Below are positions 46,458 through 60,355 of a DNA stretch of 64,000 nucleotides, in pieces; position 1 is the stretch's first letter; the number at the start of each line of letters is the position of its first letter. The notes under the pieces were generated by a model. That model had not been told where the DNA came from, did no database searches, and worked only from the letters and a program-made list of their open reading frames with translations. This DNA comes from Helianthus annuus (lineage: Eukaryota; Streptophyta; Magnoliopsida; Asterales; Asteraceae): assembly GCF_002127325.2 (NCBI RefSeq), contig NC_035433.2:80790079-80854078 (forward strand), in the 5' to 3' direction. Made by a program: the position numbers and the translations under genes.

Positions 46458-49187
46458 TGTGACAACTCGAACTTCCAAGGTTAGTCTCGTAATTTTCGCG
46501 ATCGTATTAAACTTGTTACGTAAACGTAATCGCGTGTGATTGAGTGGGTAGATAGATTTTAAGTGTATGGCTGTTGCTTTGGGCCGCGAGTGTTTGGGCT
46601 GCACACACATAGCGTATTATGGGGTCGTGCTTACGGTTGGGCCACATACTCTTTTTAGTTATAAAACATTGTTTCTAAATCCCTTCGGCCCATACACACA
46701 CATGTTATCCTAGGCCGAACTACACAAGCCCAATCAAGGTTTAGAGATTGGGCCGGCTATTGTGAGTCCATATATACACACGTACATGCAAGTAAATTAA
46801 ATACGTTTTCATGATTAACCACTCATAAGTTCTTAGTAAACCCTAATTGATTGTGAACGGCAAGTCGCAACCCCTTCTTGCGTGCTAACTGTCTATACCT
46901 TCATGTTTTGATTGCCTGGTTAGTATAATCATTCCTTATTCATTTATGTGGTTATGTGTTGAGTTACATGTGTGTTGAGTAAGATCAAATCATGGGTTGC
47001 ATCATGATTATAAACTGAGTTGTTAAAAATTGAACGTTAGTTTGCATTTAACTGTTAACATGAATGACTAATAAGGATTTTTGGTGATTGTTGTGTGATC
47101 GATGCATGAGAGTTAGATGGGTTAATGATTGAGTGCTTATAATAATTGTGATTGATGATGTATATGTCTGATGTAAACTGACCTAGGAATGTTATGATTG
47201 ACCGATAGCATAGGGTCATAGGATATGGTAGATGATTGTTGATAAATTAATAGGATGAATTTGATTATGTGATTAAGATAATGGCTGTTATTGAGGGGTG
47301 TGCACTGTGATGATTTTGTTGAGCAAATTAATGGGCTGCCACTATTAAACTTCACATGCAATGCAATGTAATGATTGGAATTAGACATGTATGGCCGACA
47401 ATAATGGGAAGATGATTAGAGTGCTAAGAAAATAATATTAATTAAATATAATCGGTCATGCGGTGATTTGCTCGATGAATGATTGGTGTGTATGTTATGG
47501 CCCGATTTGCATGTAAAAAGGGTTTGTATGATGATGTCTAGTTTTGGATATTATATGACTGATCTGATTTAGTTGATTTCATGATTAACGTTCGTGTAGA
47601 TTAATGGTATTAGTGTGTTGTATGAACTGGGGTTACACAGTAATATATTTATTGAAGGATCGGTTATTAAAGAATGCATGAGGGGGTATAATCTTTGCTA
47701 AGTAAATGAGTTGTCACCACAACAGGAAGTTGTTATGTTGTGTAAGTGTATTGGGTGTTGAAGGGGATGGTATACAAAGCTGTTTTGGGCCTTAACGAAT
47801 TAATCGGGTAATGGGCAAAGGTAAGTGGGCCTTACCTTCTACCGGGCTGCATTTTAAGTAGATCACATATTCTTTCGGGCTGGGCTGCGCGCTGTTTGGG
47901 GACAGCCGTAGGTAAATCTTGGGCCGGTACCCGACTGGATCGCACACCAGGTGTAATGGGCCGCACAATTGGAATCCACTTACACACTATCCTCTTGGGC
48001 CAGTCAAGTTGGGCCGCGGACAATCATGTGAATCACACATTGTTACGACTTATGATTTATAAATCTGGTTACGTGAGCAAACTGATAATGGGGGATTTAA
48101 GCACCCTACTTTGTGATATTATGATGTATGTTACCGATTGCACTGTATGATCAAACTATTGCATTCTATATGATGGTATATGTGTTACTTATGCATTAGA
48201 CTGCATGCTATGTGATTAGGGAGTATATGAATTAATCATGCGTGAAACCTAGTGTATGTGTACTCGGAACTGATTGTTATTGATACCCATGTTAGGGCGT
48301 GTTTGATCAACTGTTAAACAAGAAACTAATCTAACCGAGCAAACCAAAGGTGAGTTCACTGCACTTTTCCAAGCATGCGTCCTGGTGGTTTGGGACATCT
48401 GGTAAACGTTTCTAAAGGGAATACTGGGTAAACTGTTTATTTGGGATGTTGGTTATTGAACACAGTATAAATCATGTAAGACCCCATACATCTACCGTGT
48501 TGCTGAAGAAGCAACGAGGTATTTAGTTGATAGCGCTATTAGGTTTGGCACCCTCACATCGGGCCGAAAGGACGGGCGTGAACTAATTACCTGGACCTCA
48601 TGACCAATGCCTAGTTAGAGGCATTGGGGTTGGGCATTCACATCGTGTACATATAAGACCCCTTACATCTATTCAAGGTTGTTTGATACCTTGACCTCAT
48701 GACCAATGCCTAAATGGAGGCATTGGGGTTGGGCATTCACATCTAGTCGCCACATACGGTAATCGAGTAATAACAACATCGAATCAAGTCGTTAAATTGT
48801 TTCATACATATATCTGGTAACTAAACTCGATAACAAAACTTTGAACTCACCAGCGTCGTCTGACACACTTGTCTGCATGCTTGCAGGTTGTAGGTTTGTA
48901 TCATTGGGACTTGTTGTCTGGGATGCTGGAGTGGTCATGGGTCGTGATACATGGAATCTCAACACAAGCTAAATGATCTATGTACACATGGTTTACTAAA
49001 CACTTAACAAATGAGTCTTGCTTCCGCTGTACATAATGAATGATATGTAATGTTTGTAAACCTTTATGTAAATGAACGAAAGTTTTATTTAAATATATTT
49101 ATGAGTTCAATGTGATTGGTGGCTTGGATCCTGGTACGTCACACCCCCCGCGGGGGTTTTCGCATGTGGTATTTTGGGGGTGTGACA
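46458..49187 (+). repeat. Array LTR 1, 2730 bp
   Basis: TGTGACAACTCG to GGGGTGTGACA, then GTT and the primer site. Probable TATA box TATATAC at 46771-46777. Two hairpins CCAATGCCT/AGGCATTGG at 48604-48627 and 48703-48726. Short frames such as 47896-48150 recur only because the LTR does. Confidence 0.9.
48604..48726 (+). repeat. Paired hairpins in the array LTR
   Basis: Two perfect 9-bp stems CCAATGCCT/AGGCATTGG, 99 bp apart, with 6-nt loops AGTTAG and AAATGG. They recur at +6949 and +13898. Each sits in a repeated block that includes TTGGGGTTGGGCATTCACATC. Confidence 0.85.
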
Positions 49188-52100
49188 GTTTGGTATCAGA
49201 GCCACTGGTTATAGTGAACTTGGTTTTAAAACGTTTTCATAAAACCAGACTATTACCGAACAGTTCCGAAATCGACCATGACACTCAGCTCCAGACTGCA
49301 AGGTTCGTTTCTCGCTTACTATTGCATAGTATATCTAGTGTTTGCTTATGAATAACATCACACGTGACTACACTCTTAGCACTTCAGTATGAACTTCTAT
49401 GTTACCAACCCATGTTACGTGTTTTAAGAGTGCGACTCTTCTTGAACTTTCATGATCTATGTTATGGTGTCATCTGTCTTATTGCTCGAATTTGGGGAAC
49501 CTTTTTGCGCGAGTTTAGGGGCACTGAGATAAGCGTGCAAATTGCCTTATTATTATGGGTGCACACATAATAATAATGTGGGGTGCATGCGAGTCCCAGT
49601 GAGGCTTAACGAGTGTGAGAGGGGTTCCGCTCTGTTAATTGATGTTATGATAGAAATCAGCAGTCTATAGGAGTCATAGCAGTGATTGTCTCTTACTTGA
49701 ACATGATCTTTACACTTCCTCCTGAACCCTTACGAATCTCGATGCTATCGAGTATTACCTGAACACACATCTGGACGCCTAGCGAACCATGTGGAATGCT
49801 AGGTGCTAGCACGAACGTCCTTGAGCTGGTCCATACCTTTCTTACTTCGCTTCTTTTGCTGGAACTTAACGTATTGACGCTTAGATCCCGAAGCGCGATC
49901 ACTTTCCGTAACACTCTAGTAACAAACCGTGTATTACTCGACCAACTTGCAAGATCGAGGGCAAGAGGATGATCGTAGTATCTCACCGACTTCAGTATTA
50001 GAACAGCCTTGGTTTCTGGCAATGAACGCCAGCAGACTGATTTCAGTTGAATCCCTAACCCTAGTCAGCGACTTATGGGGGTCAACTCTTACAAATCTAT
50101 CTGGACATAAGTGAGGACAACCGATTATAGTGTGGAATGTGTGACTACCAGCACAGTAATTAGCACTTTAGGGCGTGGCACGGAATGCGGAGAGATGGAC
50201 TTGGTTGGCAAAAGATCATAGGATTCCGTTTCAAGCAACGACATTAGAGGCAACAGTCATGGCAACACCAAGGTACTTGTAATAGTAGCCTATAGTATGG
50301 AAATGAAGGTGCCTACGGCATGGATTGGCGGTTGGTAATTCAAGACGACAACAACCAAGGGAACGACAACAGTACTGGGAATCCTGGAAACGAAAACAAC
50401 GACGCTGGAAACGATGCTCATGGAAGTGCACATAGGATTGGCGTGAGCAACGCCAGGAGTATAGTGGCATGGTGCCCTGCACGTTCATGGTAACTAATCT
50501 CTTCGTCTCCGTTCTGTTTAACCCTGATGCTTCTTGAAACCGAACCCGATGTGGAATCGGCTGATAGCAAGTCAATTGAAACTTCATATGTTCGTTGGGA
50601 TGCAAACTCGACCTTGTGGGACAAGTGTTCGACATCGACCTTCTTTCTCCTACCCTTGATAGTTTTGTTGAAGTAGTTAGTGTGGATGGGTTATCCAGAT
50701 AACGCGCGGATATACCCTGTGAGAAGAAAATTTTGTGTATCCTTCTTCCTAGTGGAAAATCGTTATTTGTTCTAAAAGCGTTAGAGTGGCGCAAAGGTTA
50801 GCACCATTTCAGCTATGAAGGCCTAGAAGTGTCTACGGAGGGATTACCCCATGATGTTAGCACTCGTTACTAATATTAAGGCTAAGGAAAATAGGATCGG
50901 GGATCCACCAATTGTTCGTGACTTCTCTCAGAGTGCTATTCGAGGAACTTTCAGGTTTACTTCCACCGCTGATTAGGTAGAGTCTTAGATTGATCTCACG
51001 ACCAGAGGCAACCTTGGTTACTCGTACTCCTTATTGTCTGGCGCCTGGAATGTTGCAAGAACTGTCCAACCAACTTTAGGAAACTACAGGATGGGAGTTT
51101 TATTGATCTAGATACTCGTTTTGGGAAACACGCTCTATTGAGGAAACAAAGGACGAGTCCTTTTGTACGTGTACAGACTATCACAAGGTGACTATCATAG
51201 ACCGTTACCCCCTCTGTCTCGCATCGACAACCTGCTTGATCCATTGCAATAATCAAGAATCTATCCGGAAACTGACTTAAGACCGGACTGTCATCTGATG
51301 GAAGACCATGGGGAGGATGATTCCTAACACGGCGTTAAAGATCCAGTATGGCCACTACGATTTCCTGTTTAAGTTATTTAAGATATCCAACACACCAGCA
51401 GCCACAGGAATCACACGAGTAGTATGCATCAACCTCATTTCGTCAGATTCATCAATCGCGTTTATCCGTGATGTTTAGAATCACTACCAGGGGAAAGGAA
51501 CACCATAAACGGCACCTGTATTTTGCCCTAGAACTCCTAGGGGAGGAGCAACTCCACGCGAAATCTACCTAAGTGTGACTTCAGGATTAGGAAGGTACAC
51601 TTTCTTGGTCACGTAGTCAATGAAGTGGGGATACATGCAGATCTCGCTAAAGATCCATTTCATTAAATATTAATCGGCAACAAATAGTCCATCGGAGATG
51701 CAGTAATTTCTTGGTCCAACTAGATACTATCGTAGATTCATCACATGATTTTCGAGGATTTCGCAACTATAATCTCTTTAGCACAGCAGGGTGCTATGAA
51801 CTCTTGGGAGACGAAACAGGAGAATGCCTTTTCAGCTTCTGAATTTCAAACTTTACAATGCACTGAGCATCGTCTTTACCCGGGGGTACGGGTGATCTAG
51901 TGGTATACTTTAAGGGTTCGAATTGGAGTCTCTGTTACACATCGATGCAACACAAGAAAGTGATGGTTTACGTAGTTGATTTACAGGAAGAATTTCATGA
52001 GGCATAACCTGCGGTAGAAGCCATGGTCCTTGGAATTAAGATGGAGGCATTGCTTGGACGGTATCAATTGCACCATTTAGACCGATCACAAGGGCCTCCT

Positions 52101-53406
52101 GTGTACCTTTGTGTTGAGAGAGCTAATTACGTGAGGGCGTCACTGGATGGAACCTTTGAATGTTTACGACTGTGAAACCTGAACGTGCACGAGCTTTGCA
52201 GATCACTATCGACTCTAACCTACCTGATCCGACTCGCTCTGTTCAGACTGGGGAACTGAAGGAAGGGAAATTTTCAAGTTGAACCCACGCGGGGCATGGA
52301 GAAGCAACCTTTGGCAAGTCGGACGATATTCGCTACCTCGTGGAACGAATGTGGATCTCATTATACAGCAACTCTAGGGAACTTGTGTTGAGCAAAGCGC
52401 ACCGGCCTCGATATTAAGATCTATACATCTTGTACTGGTGGTCAGACATGAAGGCCCACCTGGCAAGATATGTGAATGATGTTTGACTGGTGGGAAAGTC
52501 AAGGTGGAGTATTAGCAACAAGAAGCATCGAAACGGAAACAATATCATCTGGGTGATCGTTGATCGTCTCACGTTACCATTACACTCCCTTGTAATCAAG
52601 GAAACTGAAGAGTTTTCACAACTTGTGAACATTCCCCTGAGAGGGGCGGCTTCTAGGCACGAGGTGCCAACTCCTGTTACCTCTGATTTTTATCTATACC
52701 TGATTTATGACAGGTACTACACAACACTCTTGGCTCACGTCTTGCTTAACACCGTAGGACAGACGGACAGAGTAAACGAACACTCCTAACACTATAAGAC
52801 ATGCTGCGAGCATGTGTGTGATTGACTTAGTGAAAATTGGAAGGACACATACCTTTGGTTGAGTTCTACTGTAGCAGTTACCATCCTAGTATTCAGATAT
52901 CTCTGTTTGGGACATTCGGATTTCTGGAACGAATCGGTGGCATGACCCACAGACTCGAGTTACTTGATGAATTGGGTAACGCTCACGATGTCGTTTATGT
53001 CTCGGATCTAACGAAGTGGTTGTACAATGAAGCACATGTGATACCTTTACTAGAGCTTAAGATCAATGATGAATCGTAGTTGTCAAGAAATCTATAGAAA
53101 ACATGGACCAAGAAGTCAAAGTTCATTAGCATAAGTCGTATGACAATCGTGAGAGTTCGTTGAAACTCAAGACGTGGAGCGGAGTTCACATGGGAACGCA
53201 ATGATCGGAGTAAGCTCTAGTATCCTCAGTTGTTCAAGCGGTTGTATCAACCTCTGATACCATTGGTGAATTTCGGGACGAAATTTCTTTCAAGTTGGGG
53301 ATGATGTGGTACCCGTGGAAAATCCATAATCATCCTGATTTCACACCTTGCTATTTTGGATTGCTTATCAAATTTCGGGACGAAATTTCTTTCAAGTTGG
53401 GGATGA
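49188..53406 (+). pseudogene. Array internal region 1: decayed Tekay-like gag-pol
   Basis: Primer site TGGTATCAGAGCC at 49191-49203. No long frame remains, but pol order is readable: RIDNLLDPLQ (about 51220-51250), IPNTALKIQYGHYDFL (about 51320-51367), KVHFLGHVVNEVGIHADLAK (about 51590-51650), RNase H remnants (about 51930-52080), LYWWSDMKAHLARYV of the integrase finger (about 52430-52480), IIWVIVDRLT of the core (about 52545-52575), and RLELLDELGNAHDVVYVSDL (about 52957-53015). Gag and protease are hardly recognisable. The span from RT to the end is about 1 kb shorter than in intact relatives, so there are deletions as well as frameshifts. Confidence 0.85.
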
Positions 53407-53410
53407 TGTG
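53269..53410 (+). repeat. Duplicated polypurine-tract block at the array LTR border
   Basis: AATTTCGGGACGAAATTTCT followed by TTCAAGTTGGGGATGATGTG occurs at 53269-53308 and 53371-53410, 102 bp apart. Only the second one borders the LTR. Same at +6949. Confidence 0.9.
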
Positions 53411-56136
53411 ACAACTCGAACTTCCAAGGTTAGTCTCGTAATTTTCGTGATCGTATTAAACTTGCTACGTAAACGTAATCGCGTGTGATTGAGTGGGTAG
53501 ATAGATTTTAAGTGTATGGCTGTTGCTTTGGGCCGCGAGTGTTTGGGCTGCACACACATAGCGTATTATGGGGTCGTGCTTACGGTTGGGCCACATACTC
53601 TTTTTAGTTATAAAACATTGTTTCTAAATCCCTTCGGCCCATACACACACATGTTATCCTAGGCCGAACTACACAAGCCCAATCAAGGTTTAGAGATTGG
53701 GCCGGCTATTGTGAGTCCATATATACACACGTACACGCAAGTAAATTAAATACGTTTTCATGATTAACCACTCATAAGTTCTTAGCAAACCCTAATTGAT
53801 TGTGAACGGCAAGTCGCAACCCCTTCTTGCGTGCTAACTATCTATACCTTCACGTTTTGATTGCCTGGTTAGTATAATCATTCCTTATTCATTTATGTGG
53901 TTATGTGTTGAGTTACATGTGTGTTGAGTAAGATCAAATCATGGGTTGCATCATGATTATAAACTGAGTTGTTAAAAATTGAACGTTAGTTTGCATTTAA
54001 CTGTTAACATGAACGACTAATAAGGATTTTTGGTGATTGTTGTGTGATCGATGCATGAGAGTTAGATGGGTTAATGATTGAGTGCTTATAATAATTGTGA
54101 TTGATGATGTATATGTCTGATGTAAACTGACCTAGGAATGTTATGATTGACCGATAGCATAGGGTCATAGGATATGGTAGATGATTGTTGATAAATTAAT
54201 AGGATGAATTTGATTATGTGATTAAGATAATGGCTGTTATTGAGGGGTGTGCACTGTGATGATTTTGTTGAGCAAATTAATGGGCTGCCACTATTAAACT
54301 TCACATGCAATGCAATGTAATGATTGGAATTAGACATGTATGGCCGACAATAATGGGAAGATGATTAGAGTGCTAAGCAAATAATATTAATTAAATATAA
54401 TCGGTCATGCGGTGATTTGCTCGATGAATGATTGGTGTGTATGTTATGGCCCGATTTGCATGTAAAAAGGGTTTGTATGATGATGTCTAGTTTTGGATAT
54501 TATATGACTGATCTGATTTAGTTGATTTCATGATTAACGTTCGTGTAGATTAATGGTATTAGTGTGTTGTATGAACTGGGGTTACACAGTAATATATTTA
54601 TTGAAGGATCGGTTATTAAAGAATGCATGAGGGGGTATAATCTTTGCTAAGTAAATGAGTTGTCACCACAACAGGAAGTTGTTATGTTGTGTAAGTGTAT
54701 TGGGTGTTGAAGGGGATGGTATACAAAGCTGTTTTGGGCCTTAACGAATTAATCGGGTAATGGGCAAAGGTAAGTGGGCCTTACCTTCTACCGGGCTGCA
54801 TTTTAAGTAGATCACATATTCTTTCGGGCTGGGCTGCGCGCTGTTTGGGGACAGCCGTAGGTAAATCTTGGGCCGGTACCCGACTGGATCGCACACCAGG
54901 TGTAATGGGCCGCACAATTGGAATCCACTTACACACTATCCTCTTGGGCCAGTCAAGTTGGGCCGCGGACAATCATGTGAATCACACATTGTTACGACTT
55001 ATGATTTATAAATCTGGTTACGTGAGCAAACTGATAATGGGGGATTTAAGCACCCTACTTTGTGATATTATGATGTACGTTACCGATTGCACTGTATGAT
55101 CAAACTATTGCATTCTATATGATGGTATATGTGTTACTTATGCATTAGACTGCATGCTATGTGATTAGGGAGTATATGAATTAATCATGCGTGAAACCTA
55201 GTGTATGTGTACTCGGAACTGATTGTTATTGATACCCATGTTAGGGCGTGTTTGATCAACTGTTAAACAAGAAACTAATCTAACCGAGCAAACCAAAGGT
55301 GAGTTCACTGCACTTTTCCAAGCATGCGTCCTGGTGGTTTGGGACATCTGGTAAACGTTTCTAAAGGGAATACTGGGTAAACTGTTTATTTGGGATGTTG
55401 GTTATTGAACACAGTATAAATCATGTAAGACCCCATACATCTACCGTGTTGCTGAAGAAGCAACGAGGTATTTAGTTGATAGCGCTATTAGGTTTGGCAC
55501 CCTCACACCGGGCCGAAAGGACGGGCGTGAACTAATTACCTGGACCTCATGACCAATGCCTAGTTAGAGGCATTGGGGTTGGGCATTCACATCGTGTACA
55601 TATAAGACCCCTTACATCTATTCAAGGTTGTTTGATACCTTGACCTCATGACCAATGCCTAAATGGAGGCATTGGGGTTGGGCATTCACATCTAGTCGCC
55701 ACATACGGTAATCGAGTAATAACAACATCGAATCAAGTCGTTAAACTGTTTCATACATATATCTGGTAACTAAACTCGGTAACAAAACTTTGAACTCACC
55801 AGCGTCGTCTGACACACTTGTCTGCATGCTTGCAGGTTGTAGGTTTGTATCATTGGGACTTGCTGTCTGGGATGCTGGAGTGGTCATGGGTCGTGATACA
55901 TGGAATCTCAACACAAGCTAAATGATCTATGTACACATGGTTTACTAAACACTTAACAAATGAGTCTTGCTTCCGCTGTACATAATGAATGATATGTAAT
56001 GTTTGTAAACCTTTATGTAAATGAATGAAAGTTTTATTTAAATATATTTATGAGTTCAATGTGATTGGTGGCTTGGATCCTGGTACGTCACACGCCCCGC
56101 AGGGGTTTTCGCATGTGGTATTTTGGGGGTGTGACA
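53407..56136 (+). repeat. Array LTR 2, 2730 bp
   Basis: Same ends and length as LTR 1; about 15 differences from LTR 1 and about three from LTR 3. Hairpins at 55553-55576 and 55652-55675. Confidence 0.92.
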
Positions 56137-59100
56137 GTTTGGTATCAGAGCCACTGGTTATAGTGAACTTGGTTTTAAAACGTTTTCATAAAACCAGACT
56201 ATAACCGAACAGTTCCGAAATCGACCATGACACTCAGCTCCAGACTGCAAGGTTCGTTTCTCGCTTACTATTGCATAGTATATCTAGTGTTTGCTTATGA
56301 ATAACATCACACGTGACTACACTCTTAGCACTTCAGTATGAACTTCTATGTTACCAACCCATGTTACGTGTTTTAAGAGTGCGACTCTTCTTGAACTTTC
56401 ATGATCTATGTTATGGTGTCATCTGTCTTATTGCTCGAATTTGGGGAACCTTTTTGCGCGAGTTTAGGGGCACTGAGATAAGTGTGCAAATTGCCTTATT
56501 ATTATGGGTGCACACATAATAATAATGTGGGGTGCATGCGAGTCCCAGTGAGGCTTAACGAGTGTGAGAGGGGTTCCGCTCTGTTAATTGATGTTATGAT
56601 AGAAATCAGCAGTCTATAGGAGTCATAGCAGTGATTGTCTCTTACTTGAACATGATCTTTACACTTCCTCCTGAACCCTAACGAATCTCGATGCTATCGA
56701 GTATTACCTGAACACACATCTGGACGCCTAGCGAACCATGTGGAATGCTAGGTGCTAGCACGAACGTCCTTGAGCTGGTCCATACCTTTCTTACTTCGCT
56801 TCTTTTGCTGGAACTTAACATATTGACGCTTAGATCCCGAAGCGCGATCACTTTCCGTAACACTCTAGTAACAAACCGTGTATTACTCGACCAACTTGCA
56901 AGATCGAGGGCAAGAGGATGATCGTAGTATCTCACCGACTTCAGTATTAGAACAGCCTTGGTTTCTGGCAATGAACGCCAGCAGACTGATTTCAGCTGAA
57001 TCCCTAACCCTAGTCAGCGACTTATGGGGGTCAACTCTTACAAATCAATCTGGACATAAGTGAGGACAACCGATTATAGTGTGGAATGTGTGACTACCAG
57101 CACAGTAATTAGCACTTTAGGGCGTGGCACGGAATGCGGAGAGATGGACTTGGTTGGCAAAAGATCATAGGATTCCGTTTCAAGCAACGACATTAGAGGC
57201 AACAGTCATGGCAACACCAAGGTACTTGTAATAGTAGCCTATAGTATGGAAATGAAGGTGCCTACGGCATGGATTGGCGGTTGGTAATTCAAGACGACAA
57301 CAACCAAGGGAACGACAACAGTACTGGGAATCCTGGAAACGAAAACAACGACGCTGGAAACGATGCTCATGGAAGTGCACATAGGATTGGCGTGAGCAAC
57401 GCCAGGAGTATAGTGGCATGGTGCCCTGCACGTTCATGGTAACTAATCTCTTCGTCTCCGTTCTGTTTAACCCTGATGCTTCTTGAAACCGAACCCGATG
57501 TGGAATCGGCTGATAGCAAGTCAATTGAAACTTCATATGTTCGTTGGGATGCAAACTCGACCTTGTGGGACAAGTGTTCGACATCGACCTTCTTTCTCCT
57601 ACCCTTGATAGTTTTGTTGAAGTAGTTAGTGTGGATGGGTTATCCAGATAACGCGCGGATATACCCTGTGAGAAGAAAATTTTGTGTATCCTTCTTCCTA
57701 GTGGAAAATCGTTATTTGTTCTAAAAGCGTTAGAGTGGCGCAAAGGTTAGCACCATTTCAGCTATGAAGGCCTAGAAGTGTCTACGGAGGGATTACCCCA
57801 TGATGTTAGCACTCGTTACTAATATTAAGGCTAAGGAAAATAGGATCGGGGATCCACCAATTGTTCGTGACTTCTCTCAGAGTGCTATTCGAGGAACTTT
57901 CAGGTTTACTTCCACCGCTGATTAGGTAGAGTCTTAGATTGATCTCACGACCAGAGGCAACCTTGGTTACTCGTACTCCTTATTGTCTGGCGCCTGGAAT
58001 GTTGCAAGAACTGTCCAACCAACTTTAGGAAACTACAGGATGGGAGTTTTATTGATCTAGATACTCGTTTTGGGAAACACGCTCTATTGAGGAAACAAAG
58101 GACGAGTCCTTTTGTACGTGTACAGACTATCACAAGGTGACTATCATAGACCGTTACCCCCTCTGTCTCGCATCGACAACCTGCTTGATCCATTGCAATA
58201 ATCAAGAATCTATCCGGAAACTGACTTAAGACCGGACTGTCATCTGATGGAAGACCATGGGGAGGATGATTCCTAACACGGCGTTAAAGATCCAGTATGG
58301 CCACTACGATTTCCTGTTTAAGTTATTTAAGATATCCAACACACCAGCAGCCACAGGAATCACACGAGTAGTATGCATCAACCTCATTTCGTCAGATTCA
58401 TCAATCGCGTTTATCCGTGATGTTTAGAATCACTACCAGGGGAAAGGAACACCATAAACGGCACCTGTATTTTGCCCTAGAACTCCTAGGGGAGGAGCAA
58501 CTCCACGCGAAATCTACCTAAGTGTGACTTCAGGATTAGGAAGGTACACTTTCTTGGTCACGTAGTCAATGAAGTGGGGATACATGCAGATCTCGCTAAA
58601 GATCCATTTCATTAAATATTAATCGGCAACAAATAGTCCATCGGAGATGCAGTAATTTCTTGGTCCAACTAGATACTATCGTAGATTCATCACATGATTT
58701 TCGAGGATTTCGCAACTATAATCTCTTTAGCACAGCAGGGTGCTATGAACTCTTGGGAGACGAAACAGGAGAATGCCTTTTCAGCTTCTGAATTTCAAAC
58801 TTTACAATGCACTGAGCATCGTCTTTACCCGGGGGTACGGGTGATCTAGTGGTATACTTTAAGGGTTCGAATTGGAGTCTCTGTTACACATCGATGCAAC
58901 ACAAGAAAGTGATGGTTTACGTAGTTGATTTACAGGAAGAATTTCATGAGGCATAACCTGCGGTAGAAGCCATGGTCCTTGGAATTAAGATGGAGGCATT
59001 GCTTGGACGGTATCAATTGCACCATTTAGACCGATCACAAGGGCCTCCTGTGTACCTTTGTGTTGAGAGAGCTAATTACGTGAGGGCGTCACTGGATGGA

Positions 59101-60355
59101 ACCTTTGAATGTTTACGACTGTGAAACCTGAACGTGCACGAGCTTTGCAGATCACTATCGACTCTAACCTACCTGATCCGACTCGCTCTGTTCAGACTGG
59201 GGAACTGAAGGAAGGGAAATTTTCAAGTTGAACCCACGCGGGGCATGGAGAAGCAACCTTTGGCAAGTCGGACGATATTCGCTACCTCGTGGAACGAATG
59301 TGGATCTCATTATACAGCAACTCTAGGGAACTTGTGTTGAGCAAAGCGCACCGGCCTCGATATTAAGATCTATACATCTTGTACTGGTGGTCAGACATGA
59401 AGGCCCACCTGGCAAGATATGTGAATGATGTTTGACTGGTGGGAAAGTCAAGGTGGAGTATTAGCAACAAGAAGCATCGAAACGGAAACAATATCATCTG
59501 GGTGATCGTTGATCGTCTCACGTTACCATTACACTCCCTTGTAATCAAGGAAACTGAAGAGTTTTCACAACTTGTGAACATTCCCCTGAGAGGGGCGGCT
59601 TCTAGGCACGAGGTGCCAACTCCTGTTACCTCTGATTTTTATCTATACCTGATTTATGACAGGTACTACACAACACTCTTGGCTCACGTCTTGCTTAACA
59701 CCGTAGGACAGACGGACAGAGTAAACGAACACTCCTAACACTATAAGACATGCTGCGAGCATGTGTGTGATTGACTTAGTGAAAATTGGAAGGACACATA
59801 CCTTTGGTTGAGTTCTACTGTAGCAGTTACCATCCTAGTATTCAGATATCTCTGTTTGGGACATTCGGATTTCTGGAACGAATCGGTGGCATGACCCACA
59901 GACTCGAGTTACTTGATGAATTGGGTAACGCTCACGATGTCGTTTATGTCTCGGATCTAACGAAGTGGTTGTACAATGAAGCACATGTGATACCTTTACT
60001 AGAGCTTAAGATCAATGATGAATCGTAGTTGTCAAGAAATCTATAGAAAACATGGACCAAGAAGTCAAAGTTCATTAGCATAAGTCGTATGACAATCGTG
60101 AGAGTTCGTTGAAACTCAAGACGTGGAGCGGAGTTCACATGGGAACGCAATGATCGGAGTAAGCTCTAGTATCCTCAGTTGTTCAAGCGGTTGTATCAAC
60201 CTCTGATACCATTGGTGAATTTCGGGACGAAATTTCTTTCAAGTTGGGGATGATGTGGTACCCGTGGAAAATCCATAATCATCCTGATTTCACACCTTGC
60301 TATTTTGGATTGCTTATCAAATTTCGGGACGAAATTTCTTTCAAGTTGGGGATGA
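56137..60355 (+). pseudogene. Array internal region 2: decayed Tekay-like gag-pol
   Basis: Copy of internal region 1 with the same broken RT, RNase H and integrase remnants at +6949. From about 57065 to 60355 I found no difference from region 1 in the lines compared; before that there are about six. The shared defects show the copies were made after the coding region had decayed. Confidence 0.88.

Noticed and set aside
47896..48150. 84-residue frame found three times at 6949-bp spacing
   Set aside because: It recurs because the LTR recurs; it has no recognisable domain and lies far inside an LTR.
50231..50794. 187-residue minus-strand frame, repeated at 57180-57743
   Set aside because: It is antisense to the decayed gag region and identical between units only because the DNA is identical.
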